13,670 nucleotides of DNA from Asterionellopsis glacialis (lineage: Eukaryota; Bacillariophyta; Plagiogrammaphyceae; Rhaphoneidales; Asterionellopsidaceae): assembly GCA_014885115.2 (NCBI GenBank), contig WKLE02003340.1, positions 1 to 13,670 on the forward strand, given 5' to 3'. Of the stretch, positions 1-8,309 are shown piece by piece (within the stretch, counting starts at the first letter, position 1; every line of letters starts with the position of its first letter). The notes beneath the pieces were generated by a model, which had not been told where the DNA came from, did no database searches, and was given only the letters and a program-made list of their open reading frames with translations. Position numbers and translations under genes: made by a program.

Positions 1-35
1 GTAAAATTTCAAGAGTAGGATTAGGCGCACTAGGT

Positions 36-130
36 GAAGGAACTTCAGTTATTCAAGTTGATCCAAGACTGAAAACGGCGTAAAGGAACTTCATTTATGT
101 CTTCATGCAATTGACACTGCAAAATGATAC
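36..130 (+). repeat. Upstream flank repeat of vWA-HYR gene copy 1
   Basis: This stretch aligns by eye with 2376-2460, with shared blocks such as GGAACTT, AGTTGA, ACTTCATT and TCATGCAA in the same order. Both segments lie roughly 240-320 bases upstream of a related ATG-AAG start. The duplicated block therefore includes the promoter side of the gene, which supports tandem duplication of a whole transcription unit. Identity is partial with small gaps, so the duplication is not recent. Confidence 0.6.
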
Positions 131-453
131 CAATACGCATAAAATCTTACTGTAGATGAAGAAACAAGATTCCGTTCTCATTCGTTCCCTTTTCCAAGGT
201 TTTTTAGTAAGGACAGTGGTTTTCCCCTTTTCCTTTCTCATTATCTCAAGACATCTCATTTCATAAAAAATGCGAAATAACAAGCGAAATAATATTTTCC
301 GGCTCATTGGCTCAAAAAGAAAAAAGGACCATCTACAATTTAGAGAACGAAATTATGAAGGCTTTGGTGAGTATCACTGTTCTTGCTTCGGTAATTGCAA
401 ATGGTCACCACGATAACTTACGACGTCATAAAACAAAAAGAGAATCCAGCTTT

Positions 454-576
454 GTAAGCATAATATCCAATGCGTTGTAGTAATAAAAATTTGATTTTCT
501 TGCCGTCTTCGCGATTCTCAAATTATATTATTTGTTCTTTTGGTATTTTTTCTCTACTACTATTACTTTGCTTTAG
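454..576 (+). other. Spliceosomal intron in vWA-HYR copy 1
   Basis: This 123-nt intron begins GTAAGC and ends in a pyrimidine-rich tract with TTTGCTTTAG. It separates a signal-peptide exon of exactly 33 codons from the exon that continues in phase 0 with GESHHRRLACVSPP. It contains in-frame TAG and TAA, so it must be removed. The related copy has a similarly placed interruption, which supports it. Confidence 0.7.
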
Positions 577-1918
577 GGTGAAAGCCACCACCGCCGTCTC
601 GCGTGTGTTTCACCACCAACTGTCGAGGTGCCTGTACTCGAAGATTGTGTCGATCGTATTGAAAATAACTCGACAGATAATTTCACCGTTAAGGTGAAAG
701 TGAAGGGAGCCGGTGGCACAACTAACCCATGGATGTTGTGTTTGCGATCGATAACTCAGGAAGTATGGTTGAACTTGAGAGCAAACTCGTTGGTGCCAAA
801 CGTGCTACGAAGGCTTTCATTGAAAAAAATGGATGCCTTGCCGGATCCAGATGCATCTAGGGCAGGTCTTATTGTCTGGAACTCAGACATTGACTTTTTT
901 GAAGTCCTAACCGATGATTTTTCTCATTTGAAACGACAAGTTGACAACATCACAGTTAATGGCTCAACCAATCTAGATAGAGGTCTTGAAAAGGCTATTG
1001 AGGTTCTTGACAATGGTGACAATAGTACTGGACCCTCGTCAAAGACTATCATATTCTTGACAGATGGAGAAGGCACTCACACTCCTTGCGGACCTAATGG
1101 TAGCTATGCTAGTATAGCTGCTAAAAAATGTTATGACAGTTACTCTATCCGCTTGGGTACAGCCAATGTGGCAGCTGATTTGATCGACATGGCAAATTGT
1201 ACCACGAATGGCAAGTACTTTGATAGTCCAGATGAAGCCCATCTTGATGATGATATTTTTGAGAGCATTTTTGAATCTGTCATGGAAAGTTCTATCCTTC
1301 AGTACATTGAAATTGATACTGCAAGCTATATTACTTCCACAGCTGGGGATAATCTTACAAATTTCGATATCGATGGAGGGTCTGAGTTATCATTTGGTGA
1401 AGAAGGAGACTTTAGTTTTACCGCAACATCAAGTTTTTTTTCGACTCCGTGGGAACAAGAGGTACCTGTCTTTAACTTGGACAGATCTTTCCTTAGGTAC
1501 AGGAATTCCAATAACACAAATCCTGTGGAAACATTCCTAGAGCAAGTGCACGTACCCTTTTTTTTGTTCTCCTACCCCTCCTACCAAACCACCTACGAGT
1601 AACCAACCTCCTGTTGCTAGATGCACAAACCAGTTACTCTTTGGCTACCGACCGATTCTTCCATCAAAAGTAGAGCTTGTATACAACCAAGTACGATTGA
1701 TAATGGTTCCCATGATCCAGAAGATTGTACCAATATCGTCATGTCCATTGATCCAGCATGCTTTACAAGTCCTGGAGTTTGCACTGTTCGTTTGACTGTC
1801 ACAGATCAACACAATGCAAGAGGTACATACATGCATTGCTCAAGTGAATACGCGAGAACAATGTATGGAATGATCCACTTGTTGCCAACTGTAAAAACAC
1901 CACTCTCTACTAGAGTTA

Positions 1919-1947
1919 CCCTAACCTACCCCTAACCCTAGCCCTAA
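1919..1947 (+). repeat. Interstitial degenerate telomere-like tract (CCCTAA type)
   Basis: Five consecutive near-units are seen: CCCTAA, CCTA, CCCCTAA, CCCTAG and CCCTAA. This matches the CCCTAA/TTAGGG telomere repeat known from diatoms and many other eukaryotes, with small errors. It sits inside the broken HYR region of copy 1, exactly between two HYR fragments. A chance origin is possible because the tract is short, but five near-units in 29 bases are unlikely in this AT-rich context. Confidence 0.55.
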
Positions 1948-2039
1948 ACTATACAATGTTAGTTTGACTGTGTCAGATAAAATATTTTGCTTGCAACGGA
2001 TATAATACGTGTGTTGCAAAAGTTACTGTTTATATAAAG

Positions 2040-2350
2040 ATGACATAGGAGCCAGTAACAGAAAGCACTTTTCTAGGAGAGAAGATACTGTATGACAGAA
2101 TAAAAAGAAAAAGAAGAAAAAGATACTATTTTTGCATATGAACGTCTTATTTTACAAATCCATATTATGAAATATTACATAGAAAGGGTTCAGTGGCTGT
2201 GTCTTGTTTTGCAGTTATATCTAACATGATGGTTGTTTTCAATTCAATTTAAAAATAACTAGTTCTCTACCAAATATGACAAAACCCGGTGGTCTCTTCC
2301 TTGTACCACAATGGACAAAATTTAAAAAAATTTTGTATCAATTTTGTATA
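2040..2350. other. Spacer between the two vWA-HYR copies
   Basis: AT-rich sequence with no open frame of note and no RNA gene that I recognise. It has a purine-rich run near 2098-2125 and an A/T run near 2320-2336. It probably holds the decayed 3' end of copy 1 and the far promoter side of copy 2. Confidence 0.5.
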
Positions 2351-2460
2351 GGTGATCCAAGATTGGACAAGGTGTGAGGGAACTTTTATTTTCGAGTTGA
2401 CCCACAACTAGGAAAGGTGTGTGAAATTACTTCATTCATTTCATGCAAAAATATTACCAA
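2351..2460 (+). repeat. Upstream flank repeat of copy 2, with an internal duplication
   Basis: This is the counterpart of the block at 36-130. It contains two tandem versions of a roughly 45-nt motif, at about 2351-2386 and 2395-2440. Each follows the order TGAtCCAAgAcT, GGtGTG, then an ACTT or TTCATT block. The motif near 59-100 is the same unit in copy 1. It could be a promoter element or simply a repeat. Confidence 0.5.
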
Positions 2461-2615
2461 ACATCTGATAGTTGAAAAAACATGACCCCCTTCTAATTTA
2501 TTTGCTTTTCCTATACGTAAAGCACAGTGTGTGTTTACCTCTCTCCCGTCAATTACAAGACAAACCCTACTTCTGATACATGGACTTCAAATAACAGAGA
2601 TTATAGAACAAAACC

Positions 2616-3490
2616 ATGAAGACTCTGGTGTGTATCACTACTCTTACCTTGATAATTGGAGTTGTCCACCATGATAAGTTACAAATTCATAAAACCAAAA
2701 GAAAACCAAGTTTTGTTGTGAGCACAATACACACTGGATTATATAGTAGAGTACTACTGTACTCAAATTTAATTTTCTGGTAGTCTCATATAAACATTTT
2801 TTTCACAATTCTCTCAAACTATCAATCTGCTTGTACTGTATCTTGGAAAGAAAGCAATCAGTACCACTGCTGTCTTGCAAGTGTTTCACCACCAACAGTT
2901 AAGGTGAATATCCTTGACGATGATTGTGTCAATCTTACCGACAATGAATCATTGACTCTGATAATTTTACAATTCAGGTGGCAGTGGTCATTTTTCAACT
3001 CTAGTATGGGAACAAGAGGTACCTGTCTTGATGAACTTGAACAACAGATCCTCCTCTTTTAGGTACAGGAATACCAATAATACAAATCTTGTGGAAACAA
3101 AAGAGAACAATATTCCTAGAGCAAGTGTATACATACCTTTTGTTTGTCCAACCAGTACCTGTCCTCCTCCTCCTCAACCTACAAATCAACCACCTATAGC
3201 TATATATGTAAAAACCAGTTACTCTTTTTGTTACCTCCAAAACCAAGAGTTTTTGTCTTTTTACTACAAAAAGGGAGTGAGTGTTTTTGTATAGAACCAA
3301 GTACTATTGATTATGGAATAGTTCCTATGATCCAGAAGATGGAGTACCAATATTATTACCATGTGTGTATATGGATAAAGAATGCTTTATACACAATTGT
3401 ACACAAAATGTAATGTGTTAAAACTGTGAAAGATTATGAAAATATAAACAGATATGGATATTGCACCAGTTACTTACTGTGGTGGAAAAC
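2616..3490 (+). pseudogene. Secreted vWA / HYR protein, copy 2, vWA core deleted
   Basis: The start encodes MKTLVCITTLTLIIGVVHH, then a basic HKTKRKPSF segment that parallels exon 1 of copy 1. The intron-equivalent region (about 2718-2850) keeps a GTGAGC donor but has a doubtful acceptor (GGAAAG). The next homologous part (SVSPPTVKVNILDDDCVNL) runs to about 2980. It then joins directly to sequence equivalent to copy 1 position about 1434, so about 740 nt holding the whole vWA MIDAS region is absent. After the junction, one frame (about 3007-3290) reads WEQEVPVL, a PVET-like block and a Pro-rich linker (CPPPPQPTNQPP). Two HYR openings remain, near 3212 (KPVTLF-like) and 3465 (APVTYCGG), about 253 nt apart, which fits one HYR repeat of about 84 residues. 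Stops and frame changes throughout show it is dead. Its last boundary is approximate. Confidence 0.7.
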
Positions 3491-3668
3491 ATCCATGATG
3501 AATCATCATGTGTGTTGTGCGAGTCAGTAGTAGTAGTGGTGTGCCATGAACCACCACTCAATTGTCAAATGATTTGTTGCTACTATAGTTACTCATGTGC
3601 TTTTTCATGGAAACCAAAGGACAAACTATGTATATATTTATATAATATATATGGATATATATTATATT

Positions 3669-3696
3669 GTGAGTGAGTGAGTGAGTGAGTGAGTGT
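3669..3696. repeat. GTGA tetranucleotide microsatellite
   Basis: About seven head-to-tail GTGA units in a non-coding, AT-rich spacer. Likely length-variable between individuals. No function is suggested. Confidence 0.9.
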
Positions 3697-4017
3697 AATG
3701 AATATATTTACTATATAGTATTCCATTGATCAATTTATATTGTTTCATCCATACTATAGATAGACTGTATACGACAAAAGGGGGGGAGAGAGAAGGAGTG
3801 ACATGATATATTTTTGCAAATAATATATATACACTGTATATACTAAATCATTGATTCTTTGCGTATCTATCTAAAATATAGTTTACATTGAAATTTTTTT
3901 AAAAAAGTTGAATCTTGTTATTTTGTTTTGTTTTGTTTAATTTTTTTATTGCTAATGTATAGACTCCAATCATGGATTCATATATCTCAAATTCCAAGTC
4001 AAGTCAAGCAGGTTTGG

Positions 4018-4040
4018 ACACACACACACACACACACACA
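4018..4040. repeat. AC/CA dinucleotide microsatellite
   Basis: An uninterrupted alternating A-C tract of 23 nt, about 90 bases beyond the UFD1 stop codon. It probably lies in or near the 3'-UTR of that gene. Confidence 0.9.
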
Positions 4041-4131
4041 GCTGTTAGTACTGTGGTGTATGATCCCACCTTTCTTCATCGTTCCATCCATCCACCCACC
4101 CACCCTTTCACTCTCTTTCTCTTTGTTTTCA

Positions 4132-5589
4132 TTAGGACATGCTTTTAGCAGATCCTTCAAATGCTTTACTGGATGATTTTAATTTTGAAAATTTACCCTT
4201 GATACGACTTTTACGTTTTGATACAGTTTGTGTTGGTGGTACTTGTCCACCCGTCAAGGAGGAGGTAGACGATTCTGCAGTACTCGTACGAATTGGTTCA
4301 CCAGACACAGTTCGTCCACCCTGAAAGGCAGCTGTTGCAGCAGCCTGTTGTGCTTCCAATGCTGCCAATCGTTTTTCCCGTTCCATTTGTCGTACTCGTT
4401 CCACATCGATAACATTCCCATCTTTATCCTTTATTTGTGTCGAGGGGACTTTCCCATCTAATCGTGCCCCATCTCCTGCCTCAAGGGCCCAATACTTGAT
4501 TTGAGGTGCTTGAACAGGTATAGCTGCATTCCGTTGGACACCTGTAGATCCTGTTTGTTCTGCTAATAATTTCGAATTGGCAATACTATTATTATTACTA
4601 GTATTCGCAGACGTATCCTCCATATCTGGACGTATAACTTTACCATGGACAATACGGACTTTGGGTGTTGCATTGTCATTTTCATCCTTGTCATTACTAC
4701 TTGGAGTATCGATATCCATTCCTGTAGTTTTTGTACCACCCAAAACGTGTCCACCGGATGCACCTGACATGCTTGATAAGGTTGGACTTGGACATCCAGA
4801 ACTACTGGTTCCATCGGCACGTTGTTTTCTCATGGGTGGTACAGGTGTCATGTTATTGTTTGTGGAATTACCCGAGGATGGTGCAGATGCCATATGACCA
4901 CCTGTGGTAGTTGCTACTGCTGCATTACCACTACCACTACTACCTGTACTACCCATCATGGTATCCTCCTTGTACCCAACAGGTGCATCAAAGTCAACAT
5001 TACAATCTGTTTCAATGATACATGCAGCATCTGCAGGTTTGACTTCACGTAATTCAAAATGATAATTTCTGGAATTGTACGGGACACAAATGACATCACC
5101 CTTGGTCACACAACTAAAGTTCCGTAAGGCATGTTCCAATACGGCACGTGGATTACTAATTTCTAAAAAATCAACATGTTGTGGTTGTAATTTCACAAAG
5201 GTTGCCTTGGGTAAACTGACATTGGTAATGGTGAGCAGTGCACCCTCTTCAATTAATAAATTTTGCATCATCCAAAAGGGTATGTAACACGATCCTTCTT
5301 CTGCGGTAAATTCCAATACACCCGAATGTGTCATGGTACCCTTATCACTACTCTCTAATCGAAATAACATGGGATAATCCACTTGTAATCGTGCAAGACT
5401 ATCAAAAGCAGATGGTGGTAATAAAATTTTATCACCCTTTTCTAAATGTGCCTTATCGGCATAGGCCACTGAATAACAATGATATTGTTCTTGAAATATC
5501 CCACGTGGTTCTTGTGTACCACCAAAACCACCTGCTCGACCGAATCCACCACCGACACCACCGACACCACCTCCCATGGTACCCCACAT
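4132..5589 (-). CDS. UFD1: UFD1, ubiquitin fusion degradation protein 1 homologue
   Basis: This intact 485-residue, single-exon gene encodes the UFD1 subunit of the Cdc48/p97-Ufd1-Npl4 complex. That complex pulls ubiquitinated proteins from the ER membrane (ERAD) and from other assemblies. Residues 1-24 are Gly-rich. Residues about 30-205 form the family's N-terminal domain, with hallmark stretches KGDKILLPPSAFDSLARL (51-68), SHSG-like THSGVLEFTAEEG (87-99), PFWMMQNLLIEEG (104-116) and SNPRAVLEHALRNFSC (145-160). A long S/T/N/G-rich linker follows. Residues 366-380 (YWALEAGDGARLDGK) resemble the SHP-type p97-binding box with its G-x-G-x-x-L core. Residues 395-420 look helical, and the end is basic. 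It is longer than human UFD1 (about 307 residues), mostly through the linker. There is no signal or transit peptide, so it is probably the host ERAD form and not the plastid-targeted SELMA paralogue known in diatoms. That assignment is inference. Confidence 0.95.
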   Translation of the reverse strand: MWGTMGGGVGGVGGGFGRAGGFGGTQEPRGIFQEQYHCYSVAYADKAHLEKGDKILLPPSAFDSLARLQVDYPMLFRLESSDKGTMTHSGVLEFTAEEGSCYIPFWMMQNLLIEEGALLTITNVSLPKATFVKLQPQHVDFLEISNPRAVLEHALRNFSCVTKGDVICVPYNSRNYHFELREVKPADAACIIETDCNVDFDAPVGYKEDTMMGSTGSSGSGNAAVATTTGGHMASAPSSGNSTNNNMTPVPPMRKQRADGTSSSGCPSPTLSSMSGASGGHVLGGTKTTGMDIDTPSSNDKDENDNATPKVRIVHGKVIRPDMEDTSANTSNNNSIANSKLLAEQTGSTGVQRNAAIPVQAPQIKYWALEAGDGARLDGKVPSTQIKDKDGNVIDVERVRQMEREKRLAALEAQQAAATAAFQGGRTVSGEPIRTSTAESSTSSLTGGQVPPTQTVSKRKSRIKGKFSKLKSSSKAFEGSAKSMS

Positions 5590-6356
5590 TGTTTCGTTTT
5601 GAAGACTGTCGTTCTTGTCGTACTACTTGTTGAATTCTTCCTTTATAATACTGTGCGTATTACGAGTAGTATGAATGTGTTGGGAGTTGTGTTTGCTATT
5701 TTATACTACTATTACGTTGGTTATTCCCACTGTACGATACAGTCGTGTAAATTCAAAAAAAGAATGTTGACACCACTACCACGCTATTATACTATATATT
5801 CTATCACGAGCCACGGCCAAGAGAGAAAGAAGGAAAAAGAAAGAGAAAAGAAAAACAGGACCGTTGAGAGAAGAAGGACAGACTCTAGTGGGATGTAGTA
5901 TAAAAATTATTAATAACCCCTTACTCAATAATGTATTAGGAAATATTTATTATACAACCATTTTCGTAGTTTGGTTCGATATTTCGATCCAACAATAAAT
6001 ACAAGATAGTAGAGAGGCGTAATGCCACTCATTTTGGGGGGGGGGGCAATACGAAAAAAAAGGACGGGGAGTGTGACTCTTTATTTACCTGCTCTCTACT
6101 AGACAGAGATGTTTTGACAAGATAGAGTCCCCTGTGGAGAGGAGCAGCTGACTCGATCCTTGTAAATAAATGATATCACTAGTTGGTTACCAGGTAAGGA
6201 TCTAGAGTGCAAGTTCTGCTATACTAAAAATGATACATTCCAAAACAATAATTCCTATTATTAATTTTTTTAAAAAAGGTATTCATTATGATTTTTACAC
6301 ACACACAAAAAAGAGTCCGTACCCATCATAATGATGCATTGAATCGATTCCATCCA
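5590..6356. other. Spacer between UFD1 and the TMEM184-like gene
   Basis: It carries the presumed UFD1 promoter and 5'-UTR (adjacent to 5590) and the 3'-UTR of the TMEM184-like gene. Seen here are a purine-rich A/G tract at about 5817-5860, a 9-bp imperfect inverted repeat at 5971-5992 with a 4-nt loop, an 11-base G run listed separately, and an AT run near 6260-6278. No extra gene or RNA is recognised. Confidence 0.5.
6032..6105 (+). repeat. T4-G11 tract with related flank, dispersed repeat copy 1
   Basis: Four T are followed by eleven G and CAA, then GGGGAGTG, CTTTATTT and TCTACTAG blocks. The same order occurs at 10326-10372 (T4, G10, CAA, GTGGAGAGTG, CTTTATTT, TCTACTAG), after allowing gaps. 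It may be a small dispersed element or a recurrent regulatory or 3'-end signature. Confidence 0.45.
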
Positions 6357-8309
6357 TCATCTTGATGATGGTTTCGAGTCATTCTCCTCCTCTTTCTCCT
6401 TTGGAGTAATACCATTATTAGTATTTATGGATTGAGTTGGAACAAGAAATGCATTTGTTTCATTCGTAGTAGTAGTAGTTGTTGTTGTCTCATTGGGTAT
6501 TGTTGTTGTTGTTGTTGCTGTTTCTATAGGTGTAGTGGTACTTGTTGTTCCTTCATTTTTCTCCTTCTTGTTTGTTTCATCATCACTATTATTACTGCTA
6601 CTACTACTTATATCTTGTAAACTGATGGATCCTGGATTTGTAGCTTGATGTTTGGCAGGTAATATACCTTTACGTAATCGTTTAATATCACTCAACGTTT
6701 CCTTGGGTAATGTTGAAGACCAAAAAGCATCTCGAAATCCCATGGGTCTTGGTAATGTACGTATCGTAGGAGGTGGTGGTGGTGGTGCTTGTTGTTGTGA
6801 TTGGGTTGGTGGTACATTGCCATCGTTGGACATACCACCATTGCCATTATTATTGGAGTCTTCTTCTTCTTCTTTGACAGCTCCTGTAGTAACTAAATCT
6901 TCATGTGAACGGTCCGATGGTTCTTGTTCTTGTTGTTGTTGGAGGGGTCGATATGTGTCTCCATTATTACTACCACTACTACTACTACTTGTATTCCCCT
7001 TGAATATCCTTTTACCGAAAATACCACCTCTCCTAGTATTTCCATTCTGTTCTTCACTACTCGATTGACCTCCTAATGTAGTAGATGACGATTCGTGTTG
7101 TTGTTGTTGTTGTTGTGATAATGTTGTTGCTTCTAATGCTTCGACATTTTGTTCTGGTGGATGTTGATATTGGTGTGATTGTTGTGATTGTGTAGTACTA
7201 GTACTATGGATTCGTTCAGGCAAATATTCTTTATAGGTAAAGGTAAAGGAATGAACAATAGCAAAAATAACCATTTCAAAACATATACAATAATCTTGTA
7301 ATCCATTGGCAATATCACCTGCATTCCAACTACCAATATCATTAATGACATGTTGTGACTTTAAGTAAAAAATCAATACACTTTGCCACCATGTAAAGAA
7401 TACGACACCCTTGACACATAAAAATTTACCCATGGGATGCCAATCAATAGGATGACGTAATTCATAATTGACAGCATGAAATAATTTGACTAAACAATAC
7501 AAGGCGTACATGACACTCACATTCATTCCAAAGGAAATGTACGGGTAGCCCTTGAAATAGGAATCAAATTCACCTTCACCATACAACCCCAGGGGTTCTA
7601 AAATGGCAATAATTAGGGTTGCCATTGTCTTCATGACAACGTATTGTAATACACCATGTTTACATTGCAACATGAAATCTGTACCCAATTCCCATGGTTG
7701 CAAGACTAAATTAAGAGGAAAGGTATGGTACCCTTCCGACGGAGGTTTATGACGCAGGGTTTGACTCAAGGCTTCTTCACCACCCAATAATTCCATTAAA
7801 TAATAGACAAATGACTGAATGACATAGGCTTCATACAAATCTCGAACACTGTCAATATACAATCGTGCTGTATGGAATCGTAAACTTAACCATGATTGAA
7901 TCGCATACAAGGGTACCATCCATACAATCCGTACGACATACTTTTGAACATCTGGCATGTACCAATGTGTAAAATGCAAATACACTAATCGTAAGGAAAG
8001 AATCACAGTCCCAATGACCATGACACCTGCCGAATCAAAGGCTGCTAAATCCACACGACGACGATTGTTACTTAATTTATGATACGTCACAAGAGGAATC
8101 GCAAAGGTCATGACAAACAATGTCATGGTTCCCAAGTAATCACCAAATTTACGAATCCGTTCCATCAAGGATTGCAATGGACCATGTTGATGTTGATGTT
8201 GATGCCCCTCCTCTTCCGTTGCTACCAAAAGATTCGTAGTTAAATCATCATCCACATAATTACAATCTTCATCATTATCTGACATTTGTAAGGATCGTGT
8301 CGTTGTCAT
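6357..8309 (-). CDS. TMEM184 / OST-alpha (DUF300) family membrane protein with long disordered tail
   Basis: The family is recognised from the Y-I-D-S-V-R-D-L-Y-E-A-Y block (residues 151-162), the ELR..IDWHP region (283-292) and the spacing of the hydrophobic segments. Using the start at 8309, the protein has 650 residues. Membrane segments lie near 57-77, 94-113, 123-143, 160-176, 220-243, 256-280, 295-317 and 340-360, consistent with the multi-pass core of TMEM184/LAZ1/OST-alpha proteins. Some relatives are solute-transporter subunits or vacuolar-membrane proteins, but the substrate here is unknown. Residues 365-650 are low complexity (poly-Q at 399-404 and 457-460, poly-P at 509-514, Thr runs at 599-615), broken by an ordered-looking island at 523-552. 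The frame is open for another 140 codons to 8729, but that part is compositionally poor with no family match. I therefore prefer MTTTRSLQMS, though MSDNDED eight residues on is also possible. Confidence 0.88.
   Translation of the reverse strand: MTTTRSLQMSDNDEDCNYVDDDLTTNLLVATEEEGHQHQHQHGPLQSLMERIRKFGDYLGTMTLFVMTFAIPLVTYHKLSNNRRRVDLAAFDSAGVMVIGTVILSLRLVYLHFTHWYMPDVQKYVVRIVWMVPLYAIQSWLSLRFHTARLYIDSVRDLYEAYVIQSFVYYLMELLGGEEALSQTLRHKPPSEGYHTFPLNLVLQPWELGTDFMLQCKHGVLQYVVMKTMATLIIAILEPLGLYGEGEFDSYFKGYPYISFGMNVSVMYALYCLVKLFHAVNYELRHPIDWHPMGKFLCVKGVVFFTWWQSVLIFYLKSQHVINDIGSWNAGDIANGLQDYCICFEMVIFAIVHSFTFTYKEYLPERIHSTSTTQSQQSHQYQHPPEQNVEALEATTLSQQQQQQHESSSTTLGGQSSSEEQNGNTRRGGIFGKRIFKGNTSSSSSGSNNGDTYRPLQQQQEQEPSDRSHEDLVTTGAVKEEEEDSNNNGNGGMSNDGNVPPTQSQQQAPPPPPPTIRTLPRPMGFRDAFWSSTLPKETLSDIKRLRKGILPAKHQATNPGSISLQDISSSSSNNSDDETNKKEKNEGTTSTTTPIETATTTTTIPNETTTTTTTTNETNAFLVPTQSINTNNGITPKEKEEENDSKPSSR

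Larger units (their letters stand above)
355..2039 (+). pseudogene. Secreted vWA-domain / HYR-repeat protein, copy 1, frame-broken
   Basis: Exon 1 (355-453) encodes 33 residues starting MKALVSITVLASVIANG, a typical signal peptide, followed by a basic stretch. A GT-AG intron follows, and exon 2 resumes in phase at 577. The vWA domain is recognisable by all three MIDAS elements. DNSGS lies in frame 3 (from 729), the metal-binding Thr lies in GSTNLDRGL, and the Asp in LTDGEG, both in frame 1. These vWA folds bind a divalent metal and protein ligands, usually outside the cell. Downstream are a Pro/Thr-rich linker in frame 2 (near 1568-1625), one HYR/PKD-like repeat in frame 1 (about 1627-1830, with PSTIDNGSHDPEDC and VCTVRLTVTD), its end in frame 2, and pieces of a second repeat (NDPLVANCKNTTLY in frame 3, YNVSLTVSD in frame 2, NGYNTCVAKVTV in frame 3). 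At least seven frame changes and several stops are needed to read through, while neighbouring genes are clean. Decay is therefore more likely than base-calling error. The natural C-terminus cannot be set. Confidence 0.75.
3491..4131. other. AT-rich spacer downstream of the tandem pair
   Basis: No convincing gene. It holds TA-rich stretches (3630-3665 and 3820-3845), a seven-base G run at 3781-3787 followed by GA-rich sequence, a TTTTG run near 3920-3938 and two microsatellites listed separately. The first 150 bases may contain the far end of the decayed copy 2 HYR region. The end holds the presumed 3'-UTR of the UFD1 gene on the other strand. Confidence 0.5.

Noticed and set aside
1919..1947. 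CCCTAA tract as a telomerase RNA template
   Set aside because: It is longer than a template of about 1.5 repeats, contains errors in every other unit, and lies between coding fragments of a decayed protein gene.
5479..5898. 139-codon plus-strand open frame over the UFD1 start
   Set aside because: Half of it is the antisense shadow of the conserved UFD1 N-terminus and the rest is low-complexity purine-rich sequence. No domain is visible.
5971..5992. TTCGA-containing hairpin resembling a tRNA T-arm
   Set aside because: The arms pair across a 4-nt loop, not the 7-nt T-loop. No A box, anticodon arm or acceptor stem can be found around it.
7098..7118. CAA/TTG trinucleotide run as a stand-alone repeat element
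   Set aside because: It encodes a glutamine run in the open frame of the TMEM184-like tail, so it is better described as part of that gene.
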